Positions 12,408 to 20,803 of a stretch of DNA of 39,602 nucleotides are shown here, in pieces. Position numbers and translations under genes: made by a program. The notes below the pieces were generated by a model that worked only from the letters and a program-made list of their open reading frames with translations, made no database searches and had not been told where the DNA came from. Numbering within the stretch: position 1 is the first letter of the stretch; each line of letters opens with the position of its first letter. Origin of the DNA: Streptomyces lonarensis (GTDB lineage: Bacteria; Actinomycetota; Actinomycetes; Streptomycetales; Streptomycetaceae); assembly GCF_012033735.1 (NCBI RefSeq), contig NZ_JAAVJD010000023.1:1-39602 (forward strand). The letters run 5' to 3'.

Positions 12408-14285
12408 GTGACGGACCCGACCACACCGCAACCCGCGGCACGTACGGCGGAAGCCCCGCAGCGTGCGGAGGGCGCGTCCATGCCGCACGCCCGGACCGAG
12501 ACCGCCGCGCCGCCCGGACCGCCGGAGGGCGCCGGAACGGCCGAGGCCGGGGCACCGCGCGACACGGCCGGGGCCGCCACCGAACTCCGCGTCCCCGCCG
12601 CCGGCCTCGGCCACGCCGAACGGCTGCGGTTCGTCGGCTCCGCCACCCGCCGGATCGCGCGCGGCATCGACCTCGACGAGACCATCCTCGGTCTGTGCCG
12701 CGCCACGGTGCCCACCTTCGCCGACGCGATCCTCGTCTACCTGCGCGACCCGCTGCCGGTCGGCGAGGAACAGCCCGTCACGCCGTACGTTCTGCGGCTG
12801 CGCCGCACCGACCGCGTGCCCGAGGCGCTCGCCGGCCGCAGCAGCGGCGCCGGCCCGGTCCCGCTGCTCGCCGACGCGGCGACCCGCGTCGAGCACGCGC
12901 CGGGCGGCCCGCTGGCCGAAACGCTGCGCAACGTCCGCCCCGTCCTCGCCGACAGCGACACCGCCCGCGACGCGCTCCACGAACTGACCGGAGCCGAGAA
13001 GCTGCCCGACGGCAACCGCGTCGTGCTGGCCCCGCTCCGCGGCCACCGCCGCGTCAACGGCATCGCCGTCTTCGTGCGACGGCCCGACACCGTCGCCTAC
13101 ACCGCCGACGACCTGCAGGTCGCCGCCCAGCTCGCCACCCACACCGCACTGGGCGTGGACAAGGCGGTGCTGTACAACCGCGAGGCGTCCATCGCGGACG
13201 AGTTGCAGCGCACCATGCTCCCCGACCGGCTGCCGCACCACACCGGCGTGCGGCTCGCCCACCGCTACACCGCCGCCGCCGAGTCCGCCCGTGTCGGCGG
13301 CGACTGGTACGACGCGATCCCGCTGCCGGGCAGCCGGATGGCGCTGGTCGTCGGCGACGTCATGGGCCACTCCACGACCTCCGCCGCGATCATGGGCCAG
13401 CTGCGCACCACGGTGCAGACGCTCGCCGGGCTCGACCTCCCGCCGGAGGAGGTGCTGCGCCACCTCGACGAGCAGGCGCAGCGACTCGGCGAGGACCGGA
13501 TGGCGACCTGCCTCTACGCCGTCTACGACCCGGTCGCCCACACGCTGACCGCCGCCAGCGCCGGCCACCCGCCGCCGGTGCTGCTCCACGTCGACGGCAC
13601 CACCGAGCTGGTCGACCTGCCGCCGAACGCCCCCATCGGCGTGGGCGGCGTGGACTTCGAGACCTGCACGGTCGCCGCGCCCGCCGGCTCCACCCTCGTC
13701 CTCTACACCGACGGCCTGGTGGAGTCCCGCAGCCGGGACGTCTCCACCGGCGTGGAGCAGCTGCGCGCCCTCCTCACCGAGACCGCCCGCCTCACCCGGC
13801 CCGGCGCCGCCGCGCCGCTGGAGGCGCTCTGCGACGAGATCCTCGACATCGCCGGCCCCGGCGACCGTGACGACGACGTGGCGCTGCTCGCCGCCCAGTT
13901 CGAGGGCGTCGCGCCGGAGGACGTGGTGCTGCTGCGGATGCCGCCGCGCGCCGACTCCGTCCGGCTCGCCCGCCGGCAGGTCCGCGACAGCCTCACCCGC
14001 TGGGGGCTGGAGGAGCTGCTGGACTCGGTCGAACTCCTGGTCAGCGAGGTCGTCACCAACGCGGTGCGGTACGCCGAACGCCCCGTCACACTGCGGCTGC
14101 TGCGCACCGACGCGCTCCGCTGCGAGGTCGGCGACGACGTGCCGCAGCTGCCGCGGCTGCGGCAGGCCGGGCCGGCCGACGAGGGCGGCCGCGGCCTGGT
14201 GCTGGTGCAGCGGCTGGCGCGCCGCTGGGGCGCCACCCGGCTGGGCACCGGCAAGCTGGTGTGGTTCGAGATGACGGTGCGCTGA
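12408..14285 (+). CDS. GAF-SpoIIE phosphatase-HATPase regulatory protein
   Basis: 625 aa from GTG 12408. Order: disordered Pro/Ala-rich N-terminus (1-60), GAF sensor domain (about 70-240), PP2C/SpoIIE phosphatase (about 260-475) and a C-terminal GHKL ATPase domain (about 505-620). The phosphatase metal site is visible in GGDWYDA, GDVMGH, YTDGL and DRDDDVALL. The HATPase N-box SEVVTNAVRYAE and the G-rich loop DEGGRGLVLVQ resemble anti-sigma kinases. Such proteins in Streptomyces act on anti-sigma/anti-anti-sigma partners, both dephosphorylating and possibly rephosphorylating them. No cognate sigma factor or STAS protein is nearby. It has no membrane helix, so it is cytosolic. The signal sensed by GAF is unknown. 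Confidence 0.93.
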   Translation: MTDPTTPQPAARTAEAPQRAEGASMPHARTETAAPPGPPEGAGTAEAGAPRDTAGAATELRVPAAGLGHAERLRFVGSATRRIARGIDLDETILGLCRATVPTFADAILVYLRDPLPVGEEQPVTPYVLRLRRTDRVPEALAGRSSGAGPVPLLADAATRVEHAPGGPLAETLRNVRPVLADSDTARDALHELTGAEKLPDGNRVVLAPLRGHRRVNGIAVFVRRPDTVAYTADDLQVAAQLATHTALGVDKAVLYNREASIADELQRTMLPDRLPHHTGVRLAHRYTAAAESARVGGDWYDAIPLPGSRMALVVGDVMGHSTTSAAIMGQLRTTVQTLAGLDLPPEEVLRHLDEQAQRLGEDRMATCLYAVYDPVAHTLTAASAGHPPPVLLHVDGTTELVDLPPNAPIGVGGVDFETCTVAAPAGSTLVLYTDGLVESRSRDVSTGVEQLRALLTETARLTRPGAAAPLEALCDEILDIAGPGDRDDDVALLAAQFEGVAPEDVVLLRMPPRADSVRLARRQVRDSLTRWGLEELLDSVELLVSEVVTNAVRYAERPVTLRLLRTDALRCEVGDDVPQLPRLRQAGPADEGGRGLVLVQRLARRWGATRLGTGKLVWFEMTVR

Positions 14286-14291
14286 GGCGCG

Positions 14292-14314
14292 GCGCCCCGC
14301 GGACGGCGGGGCGC
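14292..14314 (+). terminator. first of two tandem hairpins after the phosphatase gene
   Basis: Arms 14292-14300 and 14306-14314 form a perfect 9-bp stem with a 5-nt loop, immediately after the stop codon. Confidence 0.5.
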
Positions 14315-14320
14315 GGAACG

Positions 14321-14363
14321 CCGAGAGGGTCCGCTTCGCCGATGGCGAAGCGGACCCTCTCGG
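14321..14363. terminator. 20-bp perfect-stem bidirectional terminator
   Basis: Arms 14321-14340 and 14344-14363 are perfectly complementary over 20 bp with loop GAT. It separates the convergent phosphatase and ahpD genes and can work in both directions. Confidence 0.85.
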
Positions 14364-14404
14364 ACGTACGGGCCCGACCGCTCCCGGATCGGGGCGGGGT
14401 GGGC

Positions 14405-14947
14405 TCAGGCGGTGGCCGACTCCAGCGCCGCCTCGGCGTCCAGGGTGACGGCGACGGCCTGCACGACCGCGGCGATCTTGAACGCCTCCTGGACCGTCTC
14501 GCGGTCCACGCCCGCCTTACGGAGCACCTGCTCGTGCGAGTCGAGGCACTGGCCGCAGCCGTTGACGGCAGAGACCGCCAGCGACCACAGCTCGAAGTCC
14601 ACCTTCTCGACGCCGGGGTTGCCGATGACGTTCATCCGCAGGCCCGCGCGGAGCGTGCCGTACTCGGGGTCGGAGAGCAGGTGGCGGGTGCGGTAGAAGA
14701 CGTTGTTCATCGCCATGACCGCGGCGGCGGCCTTGGCGGCGGTGTACGCCTCCTGGGACAGCTTCTCCCGCGCCTCGGGCTCCAGCTCCCGCAGCACGAT
14801 GGGGGAGCGGGAGGCGATGGCGCAGGCCAGCACCGTGCCCCACAGCTGCTGGGCGGGCAGCTCGGAGTTGCCGATCACCGAGCTGAGGTTGAGCTTGAGG
14901 TCCTTGGCGTAGGCCGGTACGGCCGCCTTCAGATCGTCCAGTGCCAT
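14405..14947 (-). CDS. ahpD: alkyl hydroperoxide reductase AhpD (alkylhydroperoxidase)
   Basis: 180 aa. Thiol-dependent reductant of AhpC, also a weak peroxidase itself. The redox centre is C131-G-Q-C134 followed by His138 in [11 protein letters not shown], with Glu119 upstream; these match the proton-relay and CxxC residues of mycobacterial AhpD. All alpha-helical CMD fold; length is normal. It is the second gene of the ahpC-ahpD unit, 99 bp behind ahpC, and so probably under OxyR control. The intercistronic hairpin may reduce ahpD expression relative to ahpC. Confidence 0.96.
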   Translation of the reverse strand: MALDDLKAAVPAYAKDLKLNLSSVIGNSELPAQQLWGTVLACAIASRSPIVLRELEPEAREKLSQEAYTAAKAAAAVMAMNNVFYRTRHLLSDPEYGTLRAGLRMNVIGNPGVEKVDFELWSLAVSAVNGCGQCLDSHEQVLRKAGVDRETVQEAFKIAAVVQAVAVTLDAEAALESATA

Positions 14948-14994
14948 GGTGGTTCTCCCGTCTCCGTGTCCTCGAGGTGTACGAGCGGTGGCCG

Positions 14995-15021
14995 CCCCGC
15001 CGGCCGTGCCGGCCGGCGGGG
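14995..15021 (-). terminator. intercistronic hairpin between ahpC and ahpD
   Basis: Arms 14995-15006 and 15010-15021 pair perfectly over 12 bp with loop TGC. Since ahpD follows in the same direction, it is more likely an attenuator or mRNA-stabilising hairpin than a full stop. Confidence 0.5.
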
Positions 15022-15046
15022 GGACCGCCCGGTGCGTTGGGTCAGC

Positions 15047-15601
15047 TCACTCGCCGGAGAGCAGCTTGACCGGGTCGAGGGTCTCGTCGCCCTTGCTCCA
15101 GTTGCAGGGGCACAGCTCGTCGGTCTGCAGGGCGTCCAGGACCCGCAGGACCTCCTTGGGGTTCCGGCCGACGGAGCCGGCGGTCACCATGGAGAACTGG
15201 ATCTCGTTGTTCGGGTCCACGATGAAGACGGCGCGCATCGGCAGGCCGTCGGAGCCGAGGATGCCGAGGTCGGAGCAGAGCTCGCGCTGCACGTCGGACA
15301 TCATGGGGAACGGCAGGTCGCGGAGGTCCTCGTGGTCGCGGCGCCAGGCGTGGTGCACGAACTGGGTGTCGAGGGAGAAGCCGAGGATCTGCGCGTCACG
15401 GTCGGCGAACTCGTCCTGGAGCTTGCCGAAGGCGGCGATCTCGGTGGGGCAGACGAAGGTGAAGTCCATCGGCCACGCGAAGTAGACCTTCCACGAGCCC
15501 TCGTAGGACTTGTGGGTGATGGTGTCGAACTCCTTGCCCTGCTCGAGGGAGACGCAGGCGGTGAGCTCGAACTCGGGGAACTTGTCACCAACGGTGAGCA
15601 A
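15047..15601 (-). CDS. ahpC: alkyl hydroperoxide reductase subunit C (2-Cys peroxiredoxin)
   Basis: 184 aa. It reduces H2O2, organic peroxides and peroxynitrite. The peroxidatic Cys51 is in FTFVCPTE and the resolving cysteines are in ELCPCNW near the C-terminus, the double-cysteine arrangement of actinobacterial AhpC that uses AhpD as reductant. The start codon appears to be TTG (15599-15601), preceded by AAGGAG at 7-nt spacing; there is no ATG or GTG alternative nearby. It is divergent from oxyR across 131 bp, which contains an OxyR-like site, so peroxide induction through OxyR is expected. Confidence 0.97.
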   Translation of the reverse strand: MLTVGDKFPEFELTACVSLEQGKEFDTITHKSYEGSWKVYFAWPMDFTFVCPTEIAAFGKLQDEFADRDAQILGFSLDTQFVHHAWRRDHEDLRDLPFPMMSDVQRELCSDLGILGSDGLPMRAVFIVDPNNEIQFSMVTAGSVGRNPKEVLRVLDALQTDELCPCNWSKGDETLDPVKLLSGE

Positions 15602-15693
15602 CGTGGATCTCCTTGCACGGGGAAAGTACCCTTACGGGGGCTTTCCGAGGGTTGGACGCGACTCACGCTGTCACATCGGCGTTGATCACGGAA

Positions 15694-15708
15694 ATAGCCA
15701 GAATCTGT
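15694..15708. promoter_or_regulatory. candidate OxyR binding site between ahpC and oxyR
   Basis: ATAG (15694-15697), seven nucleotides, CTGT (15705-15708): one change from the ATAG-N7-CTAT core known for OxyR. It is flanked by GATCA (15684-15688) and TGATC (15714-15718). Its location in the divergent promoter suits both autoregulation of oxyR and activation of ahpC. Confidence 0.55.
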
Positions 15709-15732
15709 TCGGCTGATCGGGAGTGTTTATCA

Positions 15733-16755
15733 GTGTCGGTGCGATCCGCAGGGCTGCGCCCACCCACGGTGTCGCAGCTCAGAGCGTTCCTGGCGGTCGC
15801 CGAGCACCTCCATTTCCGGGAGGCGGCATCCGCCATCGGGATGAGTCAACCCGCCCTCTCCGGGGCCGTGGCGGCCCTGGAGGAGATTCTCGACATCACC
15901 CTTGTGGAACGCACCACACGCCGGGTCCTCCTCACCCCCGCGGGTGAACGCCTCGCCGGCCGCGCCCGCGCCGTCCTCGACGCCGTCGGGGAACTCCTGG
16001 AGGAGGCGGAGGCCGCCCGCGCCCCGTTCACCGGCGCGCTGCGGCTGGGCGTCATCCCCACCTGCGCGCCCTACCTGCTGCCCACCGTCCTCCGGCTCGT
16101 CCGCGAGAACTACCCCGCGCTCGACCTCGCCGTCACCGAGGACCAGACCGACCCGCTGCTCGACGGGCTGCTCTCCGGCCGACTCGACGTGCTGCTGCTC
16201 GCCGTCCCCCTCGGCGTCACCGGCCTGGACGAACTGCCGCTGTTCGACGAGGACATCTGCCTCGTCACCCCCGCGGGCCATCCCCTCGCCGGCCGGAGCG
16301 ACATCCCCCGGGAGGCGCTGCGCGACCTGGACCTCATCCTGCTCGACCAGGGCCACTGCCTGCGGGACCAGGCGCTGGAGATCTGCCGGGACGCCGGTCG
16401 GGACGGCCAGGGCGGCGCCACCAGCGCAGCCGGCCTCTCCACCCTCGTCCAGCTCGTCGCCGGCGGCATGGGCGCCACCCTGCTGCCGCGCACCGCCCTC
16501 GACGCCGAGACCGCGCGCAGCCACGACCTCGCCACCGGCTACTTCGCCGGCCCCGCGCCCACCCGGCGCATCGCTCTCGTCACCCGCTCCGGCTCCGCGC
16601 GGGCCGCCGAGTTCGCCGAGCTCGGCGCGGGGCTCCGGGAGGCGCTGCGGGCGCTACCGGTCCGGGTGGCCCCCGCGGCGGTGCCGGACCGCCGCCGCCG
16701 GCGCCCGGTCGGCGGTCGCGCCCCGGCCCGTCCGGGGGCACCAGGGTCCCCCTGA
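15733..16755 (+). CDS. oxyR: LysR-type peroxide sensor OxyR
   Basis: 340 aa from GTG 15733, with GGGAG 9 nt upstream. The N-terminal winged helix-turn-helix (about 12-70; SQLRAFLAVAEHLHFREAA, then IGMSQPALSGAVAALEE) is followed by a periplasmic-binding-like effector domain (about 95-305). Cys209 and Cys218 in GHCLRDQALEIC are separated by eight residues, as the redox-active C199/C208 pair of E. coli OxyR, so it should form the regulatory disulfide on contact with peroxide. The last 30 residues are an Arg/Pro-rich tail that does not belong to the LysR fold. It is divergent from ahpC-ahpD, the classic target. Confidence 0.95.
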   Translation: MSVRSAGLRPPTVSQLRAFLAVAEHLHFREAASAIGMSQPALSGAVAALEEILDITLVERTTRRVLLTPAGERLAGRARAVLDAVGELLEEAEAARAPFTGALRLGVIPTCAPYLLPTVLRLVRENYPALDLAVTEDQTDPLLDGLLSGRLDVLLLAVPLGVTGLDELPLFDEDICLVTPAGHPLAGRSDIPREALRDLDLILLDQGHCLRDQALEICRDAGRDGQGGATSAAGLSTLVQLVAGGMGATLLPRTALDAETARSHDLATGYFAGPAPTRRIALVTRSGSARAAEFAELGAGLREALRALPVRVAPAAVPDRRRRRPVGGRAPARPGAPGSP

Positions 16756-16828
16756 GGTGGCCCTGACAGAGCCCTGAGTTCGACCCCGAACCCGGCCGCG
16801 GGCTCTGGTGGCACCGGCGCTGCGTCGG

Positions 16829-16840
16829 TAGCCTGACGGG
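16829..16840 (+). promoter_or_regulatory. -10-like box TAGCCT 6 nt before the DUF1707 gene
   Basis: TAGCCT (16829-16834), six nucleotides, then GTG 16841; no ribosome-binding site. Leaderless spacing. Confidence 0.5.
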
Positions 16841-17491
16841 GTGACCACCGACAAGCCGCCCGCCGTGCCCCTCGGAAAGCCGACCCCGCCACCGGCCGTC
16901 CGCGCCTCCGACGCGGACCGGGACCGCGTGGCCGACATCCTCCGTGAGGCACTGGCCGAGGGCCGCCTCCAGGCTGACGAGCACGCCGAGCGCATCGAGG
17001 TCCTCTACGCGGCCAAGACCGTGCCCGAGCTGGAGAAACTGATCCACGACCTGCCCGCCGGGCAGAGCAACCAGCCGCCGCCCCGCTCGACGGCTCGGGA
17101 GAAGGCGTCACGCCCGTCGGGCCCCCGCAACGTCGTCGCCGTTCTCGGCGGTGCCGACCGGGGCGGCAGCTGGCGGGTCGGCGCACAGATCAACGCCGTC
17201 GCCGTCTGCGGCGGTGTCGACATCGACCTCACCGAGGCGATCTTCGACCACCCCGAGGTGGTCATCACCGCCACGGCCATCTGCGGTGGCGTCGACATCC
17301 AGGTCCCCGAGAACGTCACCCTGGTCTGCGAGGGGACCGGCATCATGGGGTCGTTCGAGGCCGGCGAAATGGTCGCCACCGCCCCGGGAGCGCCGGTGGT
17401 GCGCGTGCGGGGTGTCGCCATCTGGGGCGCCGTCGAGGCGTCCGCCGTCAAGGGCAAGCGGGTCCAGAACCTGCGCGACGGCGAGGGCTGA
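16841..17491 (+). CDS. DUF1707 and LiaF-like (DUF2154) domain protein
   Basis: 216 aa. The N-terminal DUF1707 module (VRASDADRDRVADILREAL... and LEKLIHDLP, about residues 20-75) is a SHOCT-like helical domain common in actinobacteria. A short Arg/Pro linker follows. The C-terminal half (about 90-210) repeats strand motifs such as AVCGGVDIDL and AICGGVDIQVPENV. That is the beta-helical LiaF/YvqF C-terminal domain, linked in Firmicutes to sensing of cell-wall damage. There is no membrane helix, unlike LiaF, so it is probably cytosolic or peripheral. A perfect 12-bp hairpin terminates the gene. Confidence 0.88.
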   Translation: MTTDKPPAVPLGKPTPPPAVRASDADRDRVADILREALAEGRLQADEHAERIEVLYAAKTVPELEKLIHDLPAGQSNQPPPRSTAREKASRPSGPRNVVAVLGGADRGGSWRVGAQINAVAVCGGVDIDLTEAIFDHPEVVITATAICGGVDIQVPENVTLVCEGTGIMGSFEAGEMVATAPGAPVVRVRGVAIWGAVEASAVKGKRVQNLRDGEG

Positions 17492-17529
17492 CCCCTCCCG
17501 GCTGTTCCTCCCGCCTCCTGCCCCGTCCA

Positions 17530-17562
17530 CCGCCGCGTCCGAGCCCGTCCCGGACGCGGCGG
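17530..17562 (+). terminator. hairpin terminator after the DUF1707 gene
   Basis: Perfect arms 17530-17541 and 17551-17562 (12 bp), loop 9 nt, 38 nt after the stop codon. Confidence 0.7.
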
Positions 17563-17985
17563 AGTGCTGTCCGGCGGCAGGTCGGCGGCGGCCGGCGGGC
17601 GGCCGGCGTCGATCGACCCGTCGGCGTGCTGTCCCGCCGCGGCCGCGGCTGCTGTCCGTGGACCCGCAGACCTGCGGACCCTCAGACCCCGCAGCCCGCA
17701 GGTGCGCGCTGTGCCGCACCTCCGTCGTGGTGCTCCGGCGCGACCGCCCCGCGGGCGGCCGCCGCCGCGCGTCGCGGTGCGGACACGGAGCGGATGCGAG
17801 AGGTCACGTCACGTTCCTGCATTTGGCTCTCCGTGCATAAGCGTGTGCGCAGCGGGTAGGGCAGGGAGGACCGTCACTCGTATGGCCGATCATCGGCGCC
17901 CTGCCGCGGTCGGTCACCCAGGCCTGCGGGTGGTGATCAGTCAGCCCAGCAGAGCGACCCCGTAAGCCGTCGTCAGGAGTTGACC
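17563..17985. other. 423-bp region upstream of the WhiB-like gene
   Basis: No supported gene: the open frames are Arg/Pro/Ala-rich without ribosome-binding sites. The stretch 17810-17960 is distinctly less GC-rich and probably holds the promoter of the whiB-like gene, but no clear -35/-10 pair was found. Confidence 0.5.
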
Positions 17986-18318
17986 GTGCTGCAATCGCCT
18001 CACGAGCCACAGTGGTCCACCGCCGTACCGTCCCCGCGGCTACGGAGAGACCTCGCCGGCCCGTGGCATTCCGAGGCCGCCTGCCGGCGGGACGAGGCGG
18101 GCCTCTTCTTCGCGCCCTCGCAGGAGCCGACGGCCGCGCGGCTCTCCCGTGAGGCGGCGGCCAAGTCGGTCTGCGCCCGCTGTCCCGTGCTGCTGGAGTG
18201 CCGCGAACACGCCCTGCTGCAGCCCGAGCCCTACGGCGTCTGGGGTGGCCTCACCGCGGCCGAGCGGCGCGTGGTGCTCGGCCGGCGCCGCCGACGGCAG
18301 TCCGCCGAGGCAGCCTGA
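17986..18318 (+). CDS. WhiB-family iron-sulfur transcriptional regulator
   Basis: 110 aa. Four cluster cysteines C33, C63, C66 and C72 (AAC...SVCARCPVLLEC) and the turn YGVWGGLT (about 83-90) define the WhiB/Wbl family. A [4Fe-4S] cluster and a basic C-terminal segment (RRVVLGRRRRRQ) bind sigma factor and DNA. GTG 17986 is chosen because AGGAG (17975-17979) lies 6 nt upstream; the in-frame TTG at 17980 is too close to it. From remembered Streptomyces gene order (wbl gene convergent with glpX) it may correspond to wblI, which I could not verify. A bidirectional hairpin separates it from glpX. Confidence 0.94.
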   Translation: MLQSPHEPQWSTAVPSPRLRRDLAGPWHSEAACRRDEAGLFFAPSQEPTAARLSREAAAKSVCARCPVLLECREHALLQPEPYGVWGGLTAAERRVVLGRRRRRQSAEAA

Positions 18319-18332
18319 GGCGGCAGGCGTGA

Positions 18333-18362
18333 GACCGGGGGCGGCTGAGGCGGCCCCCGGTC
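18333..18362. terminator. bidirectional hairpin between the whiB-like gene and glpX
   Basis: Perfect arms 18333-18342 and 18353-18362 (10 bp), loop 10 nt, in the 68-bp gap between convergent genes. Confidence 0.65.
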
Positions 18363-18386
18363 CCGATGTGTCGCCGCGGCGGCGGT

Positions 18387-19418
18387 TCAGCGCGGCTGGT
18401 CGAAGTTGACGGCGCTGTAGGCGCGCAGCTTCGACAGCCGGTGCGTGGAGTCGATCTGCCGGATCGTGCCCGACTTGGAGCGCATCACCAGCGACTGGGT
18501 GGTGGCGGTCTCCGCGCGGTACCGCACGCCGCGCAGCAGGTCGCCGTCGGTGATGCCGGTCGCGACGAAGAACACGTTCTCACCGGCGACCAGGTCGTCC
18601 GTGTGCAGCACCCGGTCCAGGTCGTGCCCGGCGTCCAGTGCCTGGCGACGCTCGGCGTCGTCCTGCGGCCAGAGCTTGCCCTGGATGGTGCCGCCCAGGC
18701 ACTTGATGGCGCAGGCGGCGATGATGCCCTCCGGGGTGCCGCCGATGCCGAGCAGCAGGTCCACGCCGGTCCCGTCGCGCACGGCGGCGATCGCCCCGGC
18801 GACGTCACCGTCGGAAATGAAGCGGATGCGGGCGCCGGCCTCGCGGATCTCCCGGACGAGGTCCTGGTGGCGGGGGCGGTCCAGCACGCAGACGGTGACG
18901 TCCTCCGGTGTGCCGCCCTTCGCCTTCGCCACCCGCCGGATGTTCACCGCCGTCGGGGCGTCGATGTCGACGAACTCGGCCGCCTCCGGACCGGTGACCA
19001 GCTTGTCCATGTAGAAGACCGCGCTGGGGTCGAACATCGCGCCCCGGTCGGCGACCGCCAGCACGGAGACGGCGTTGTTCATGCCCTTGGCGGTCAGCGT
19101 GGTGCCGTCGACCGGGTCCACCGCGACGTCGCACTCCGGGCCGGTGCCGTCGCCGACGCGCTCGCCGTTGAAGAGCATCGGTGCCTCGTCCTTCTCGCCC
19201 TCCCCGATGACGACCACGCCGTTCATCGAGACGGTCGAGACCAGGGCGCGCATCGCGCGGACGGCGGCGCCGTCCGCGCCGTTCTTGTCGCCGCGCCCGA
19301 CCCAGCGGCCCGAGGCCATCGCCCCGGCCTCGGTGACGCGGACCAGCTCCAGGGCCAGGTTGCGGTCGGGGGCCTCGGGGCTGACCTCGAGCGGGGGAGG
19401 GAGATGGTGGTCGGACAT
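18387..19418 (-). CDS. glpX: class II fructose-1,6-bisphosphatase GlpX
   Basis: 343 aa. It removes the 1-phosphate from fructose 1,6-bisphosphate in gluconeogenesis. It belongs to the lithium-sensitive phosphatase superfamily, with metal-binding [11 protein letters not shown] and DPVDGTT motifs and the C-terminal segment [13 protein letters not shown], all intact. ATG 19418 has AAGG about 10 nt upstream; an in-frame GTG at 19424 would be too close to it. In most actinobacteria this is the main gluconeogenic FBPase. It is convergent with the whiB-like gene and divergent from the DUF4245 gene. Confidence 0.96.
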   Translation of the reverse strand: MSDHHLPPPLEVSPEAPDRNLALELVRVTEAGAMASGRWVGRGDKNGADGAAVRAMRALVSTVSMNGVVVIGEGEKDEAPMLFNGERVGDGTGPECDVAVDPVDGTTLTAKGMNNAVSVLAVADRGAMFDPSAVFYMDKLVTGPEAAEFVDIDAPTAVNIRRVAKAKGGTPEDVTVCVLDRPRHQDLVREIREAGARIRFISDGDVAGAIAAVRDGTGVDLLLGIGGTPEGIIAACAIKCLGGTIQGKLWPQDDAERRQALDAGHDLDRVLHTDDLVAGENVFFVATGITDGDLLRGVRYRAETATTQSLVMRSKSGTIRQIDSTHRLSKLRAYSAVNFDQPR

Positions 19419-19585
19419 GGGCACACAACCTTTCGCGCGGGCGGGCCGGTACGCGCGCCGGGACCGTGGGTTTCGGGGAACCTCTCGACTCTAGCCGCCG
19501 CCCGGACAACTGAGCATGTCGGCCCACGGATGAGCAGCGAGGGGGTGGTGGGGGAGCGGCTCCCCGCATACGGGACGATGGGGGC

Positions 19586-20386
19586 GTGGTGAGAGAGAAC
19601 GGCACTCCGTCCCAGCAGCCCGCGCAGGCCCCGGACCGCGACGGCGGCGGCCCCGCCGCGGGCGACGACGTCAAGGCGACGGCCCCCGGGACCGCCCCGC
19701 ACTCCACGGCGCCCGCAGACCCGGCGGACCCCGAGGGCCCGGCGTCGTCCGACGCGGAGCGTGCTCCCGCGACGCACGAGGACGTGCCCGCGGCCGGCGC
19801 CGCCGCCCCGCTGCCGGAGACCGGCACCGCCGCGCCCGCCGGAGCCGGCGAGGCCAGGCAGCGGCGCAAGCTCAAGACCGTGCGGGACATGCTGCTCTCG
19901 ATGGCCGTCATCACCGTCGGCGCGCTGTTCTTCTACTTCGTCCAGCCCACCGACACCGGGCAGGACCCCGTCCGCGCGGTGGACTACGCCGTCGAGGCGA
20001 GCACCGCCTCCCGCGCCGCCCCCTACGACCTCGTCGTCCCCGAGGGCCTGGACGACGAGTGGCGCGCCACCTCCGTGCGGTACCGGCAGAGCTCCGACCA
20101 CGGTGCCTTCTGGCGCATCGGGTTCATGGACCCCGTCAACGAGTACGTCGCACTGGGGCAGGCCGACGGCCCGGCGCGGGCCTTTGTCGACGACTTCACC
20201 CGGGGCGCCCAGGACACCGGCGAGACCGTCACCGTCGACGGCCGCGAGTGGGCCGTCCACACCGGCGGCAAGTACGACGCCCTGGTCGCCGAGGAGGGCG
20301 ACGTCACCACCGTGGTCACCGGCACCGCCGGGACCACGCAGCTGGAGGCGTTCGCCGCCACGCTGGCGCCGCACCCCAACCAGTAG
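19586..20386 (+). CDS. DUF4245 single-pass membrane protein
   Basis: 266 aa. The first 90 residues are a low-complexity Pro/Ala/Asp-rich cytoplasmic region. Then come a basic patch (RQRRKLKTVRDM) and one membrane helix at about 105-122 (LLSMAVITVGALFFYFV). The extracytoplasmic DUF4245 domain follows (about 130-262: APYDLVVPEGLDDEW, SVRYRQ, WRIGFMDP, YVALGQ, and later GTAGTTQLEAFAATL). The function of the family is unknown; its position between glpX and xseBA is widely conserved in streptomycetes as I remember it. GTG 19586 or GTG 19589 could be the start; neither has a good ribosome-binding site. Confidence 0.88.
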   Translation: MVRENGTPSQQPAQAPDRDGGGPAAGDDVKATAPGTAPHSTAPADPADPEGPASSDAERAPATHEDVPAAGAAAPLPETGTAAPAGAGEARQRRKLKTVRDMLLSMAVITVGALFFYFVQPTDTGQDPVRAVDYAVEASTASRAAPYDLVVPEGLDDEWRATSVRYRQSSDHGAFWRIGFMDPVNEYVALGQADGPARAFVDDFTRGAQDTGETVTVDGREWAVHTGGKYDALVAEEGDVTTVVTGTAGTTQLEAFAATLAPHPNQ

Positions 20387-20443
20387 CGCCCGACCCGCCC
20401 GCACGGCGTGGGCCGGTCACCGCGCTTCCGGTGCACGCACACA

Positions 20444-20472
20444 GCCCGGGCCCCACCCCGCGGGGCCCGGGC
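20444..20472. terminator. bidirectional hairpin between the DUF4245 gene and xseB
   Basis: Perfect 11-bp arms 20444-20454 and 20462-20472 with a 7-nt loop. Confidence 0.7.
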
Positions 20473-20523
20473 CGTCGTGGCGCCGCGGCACGTTCATCAG
20501 CGCGCGTCCGCCCGCCGGTGGAC

Positions 20524-20790
20524 TCAGCCCTCGCCCGACGGGGCGGCGTCCCCCTCGCCCGGACGCGGCGTACCGCCCCCGGCGCCGTCCTCGGGACGCG
20601 CCGCGTCCAGCCGGGCCCGGGCGCCCTCCAGCCAGTGGCGGCAGATGCGGGCCAGCTCCTCGCCGCGCTCCCACAGCGCCAGCGACTCCTCCAGGGTGGC
20701 GCCGCCGGCCTCCAGCCGCCGCACCACCTCGACCAACTCGTCGCGGGCCTGTTCGTAGCCGAGCGCGGTCTCGGCATCCGTTTCCGTCAT
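20524..20790 (-). CDS. xseB: exodeoxyribonuclease VII small subunit
   Basis: 88 aa. XseB binds XseA in several copies to form exonuclease VII, which degrades single-stranded DNA. The helical hairpin GYEQARDELVEVVRRLEAGG and LEESLALWERGEELARICR is the family signature. A Gly/Pro/Asp tail of about 25 residues follows. It lies 10 bp behind xseA. A TAGGCT box (20798-20803, minus) that includes the xseA stop codon precedes its ATG by 7 nt, so it may also have its own leaderless promoter. Confidence 0.93.
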   Translation of the reverse strand: MTETDAETALGYEQARDELVEVVRRLEAGGATLEESLALWERGEELARICRHWLEGARARLDAARPEDGAGGGTPRPGEGDAAPSGEG

Positions 20791-20803
20791 GGGCGCCAGC
20801 CTA
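20791..20803 (-). promoter_or_regulatory. -10-like box TAGGCT before xseB, overlapping the xseA stop
   Basis: Minus-strand TAGGCT at 20803-20798 and seven nucleotides before ATG 20790. The TAG of the box is the xseA stop codon. Confidence 0.4.

Noticed and set aside
14261..15685. Long plus-strand frame across ahpD and ahpC
   Set aside because: It is the shadow of the two real minus-strand genes; Val/Gly/Leu-rich antisense composition and it crosses a perfect terminator hairpin.
17563..17985. Several short plus-strand frames before the whiB-like gene
   Set aside because: Arg/Pro/Ala-rich, mutually overlapping, no ribosome-binding sites.
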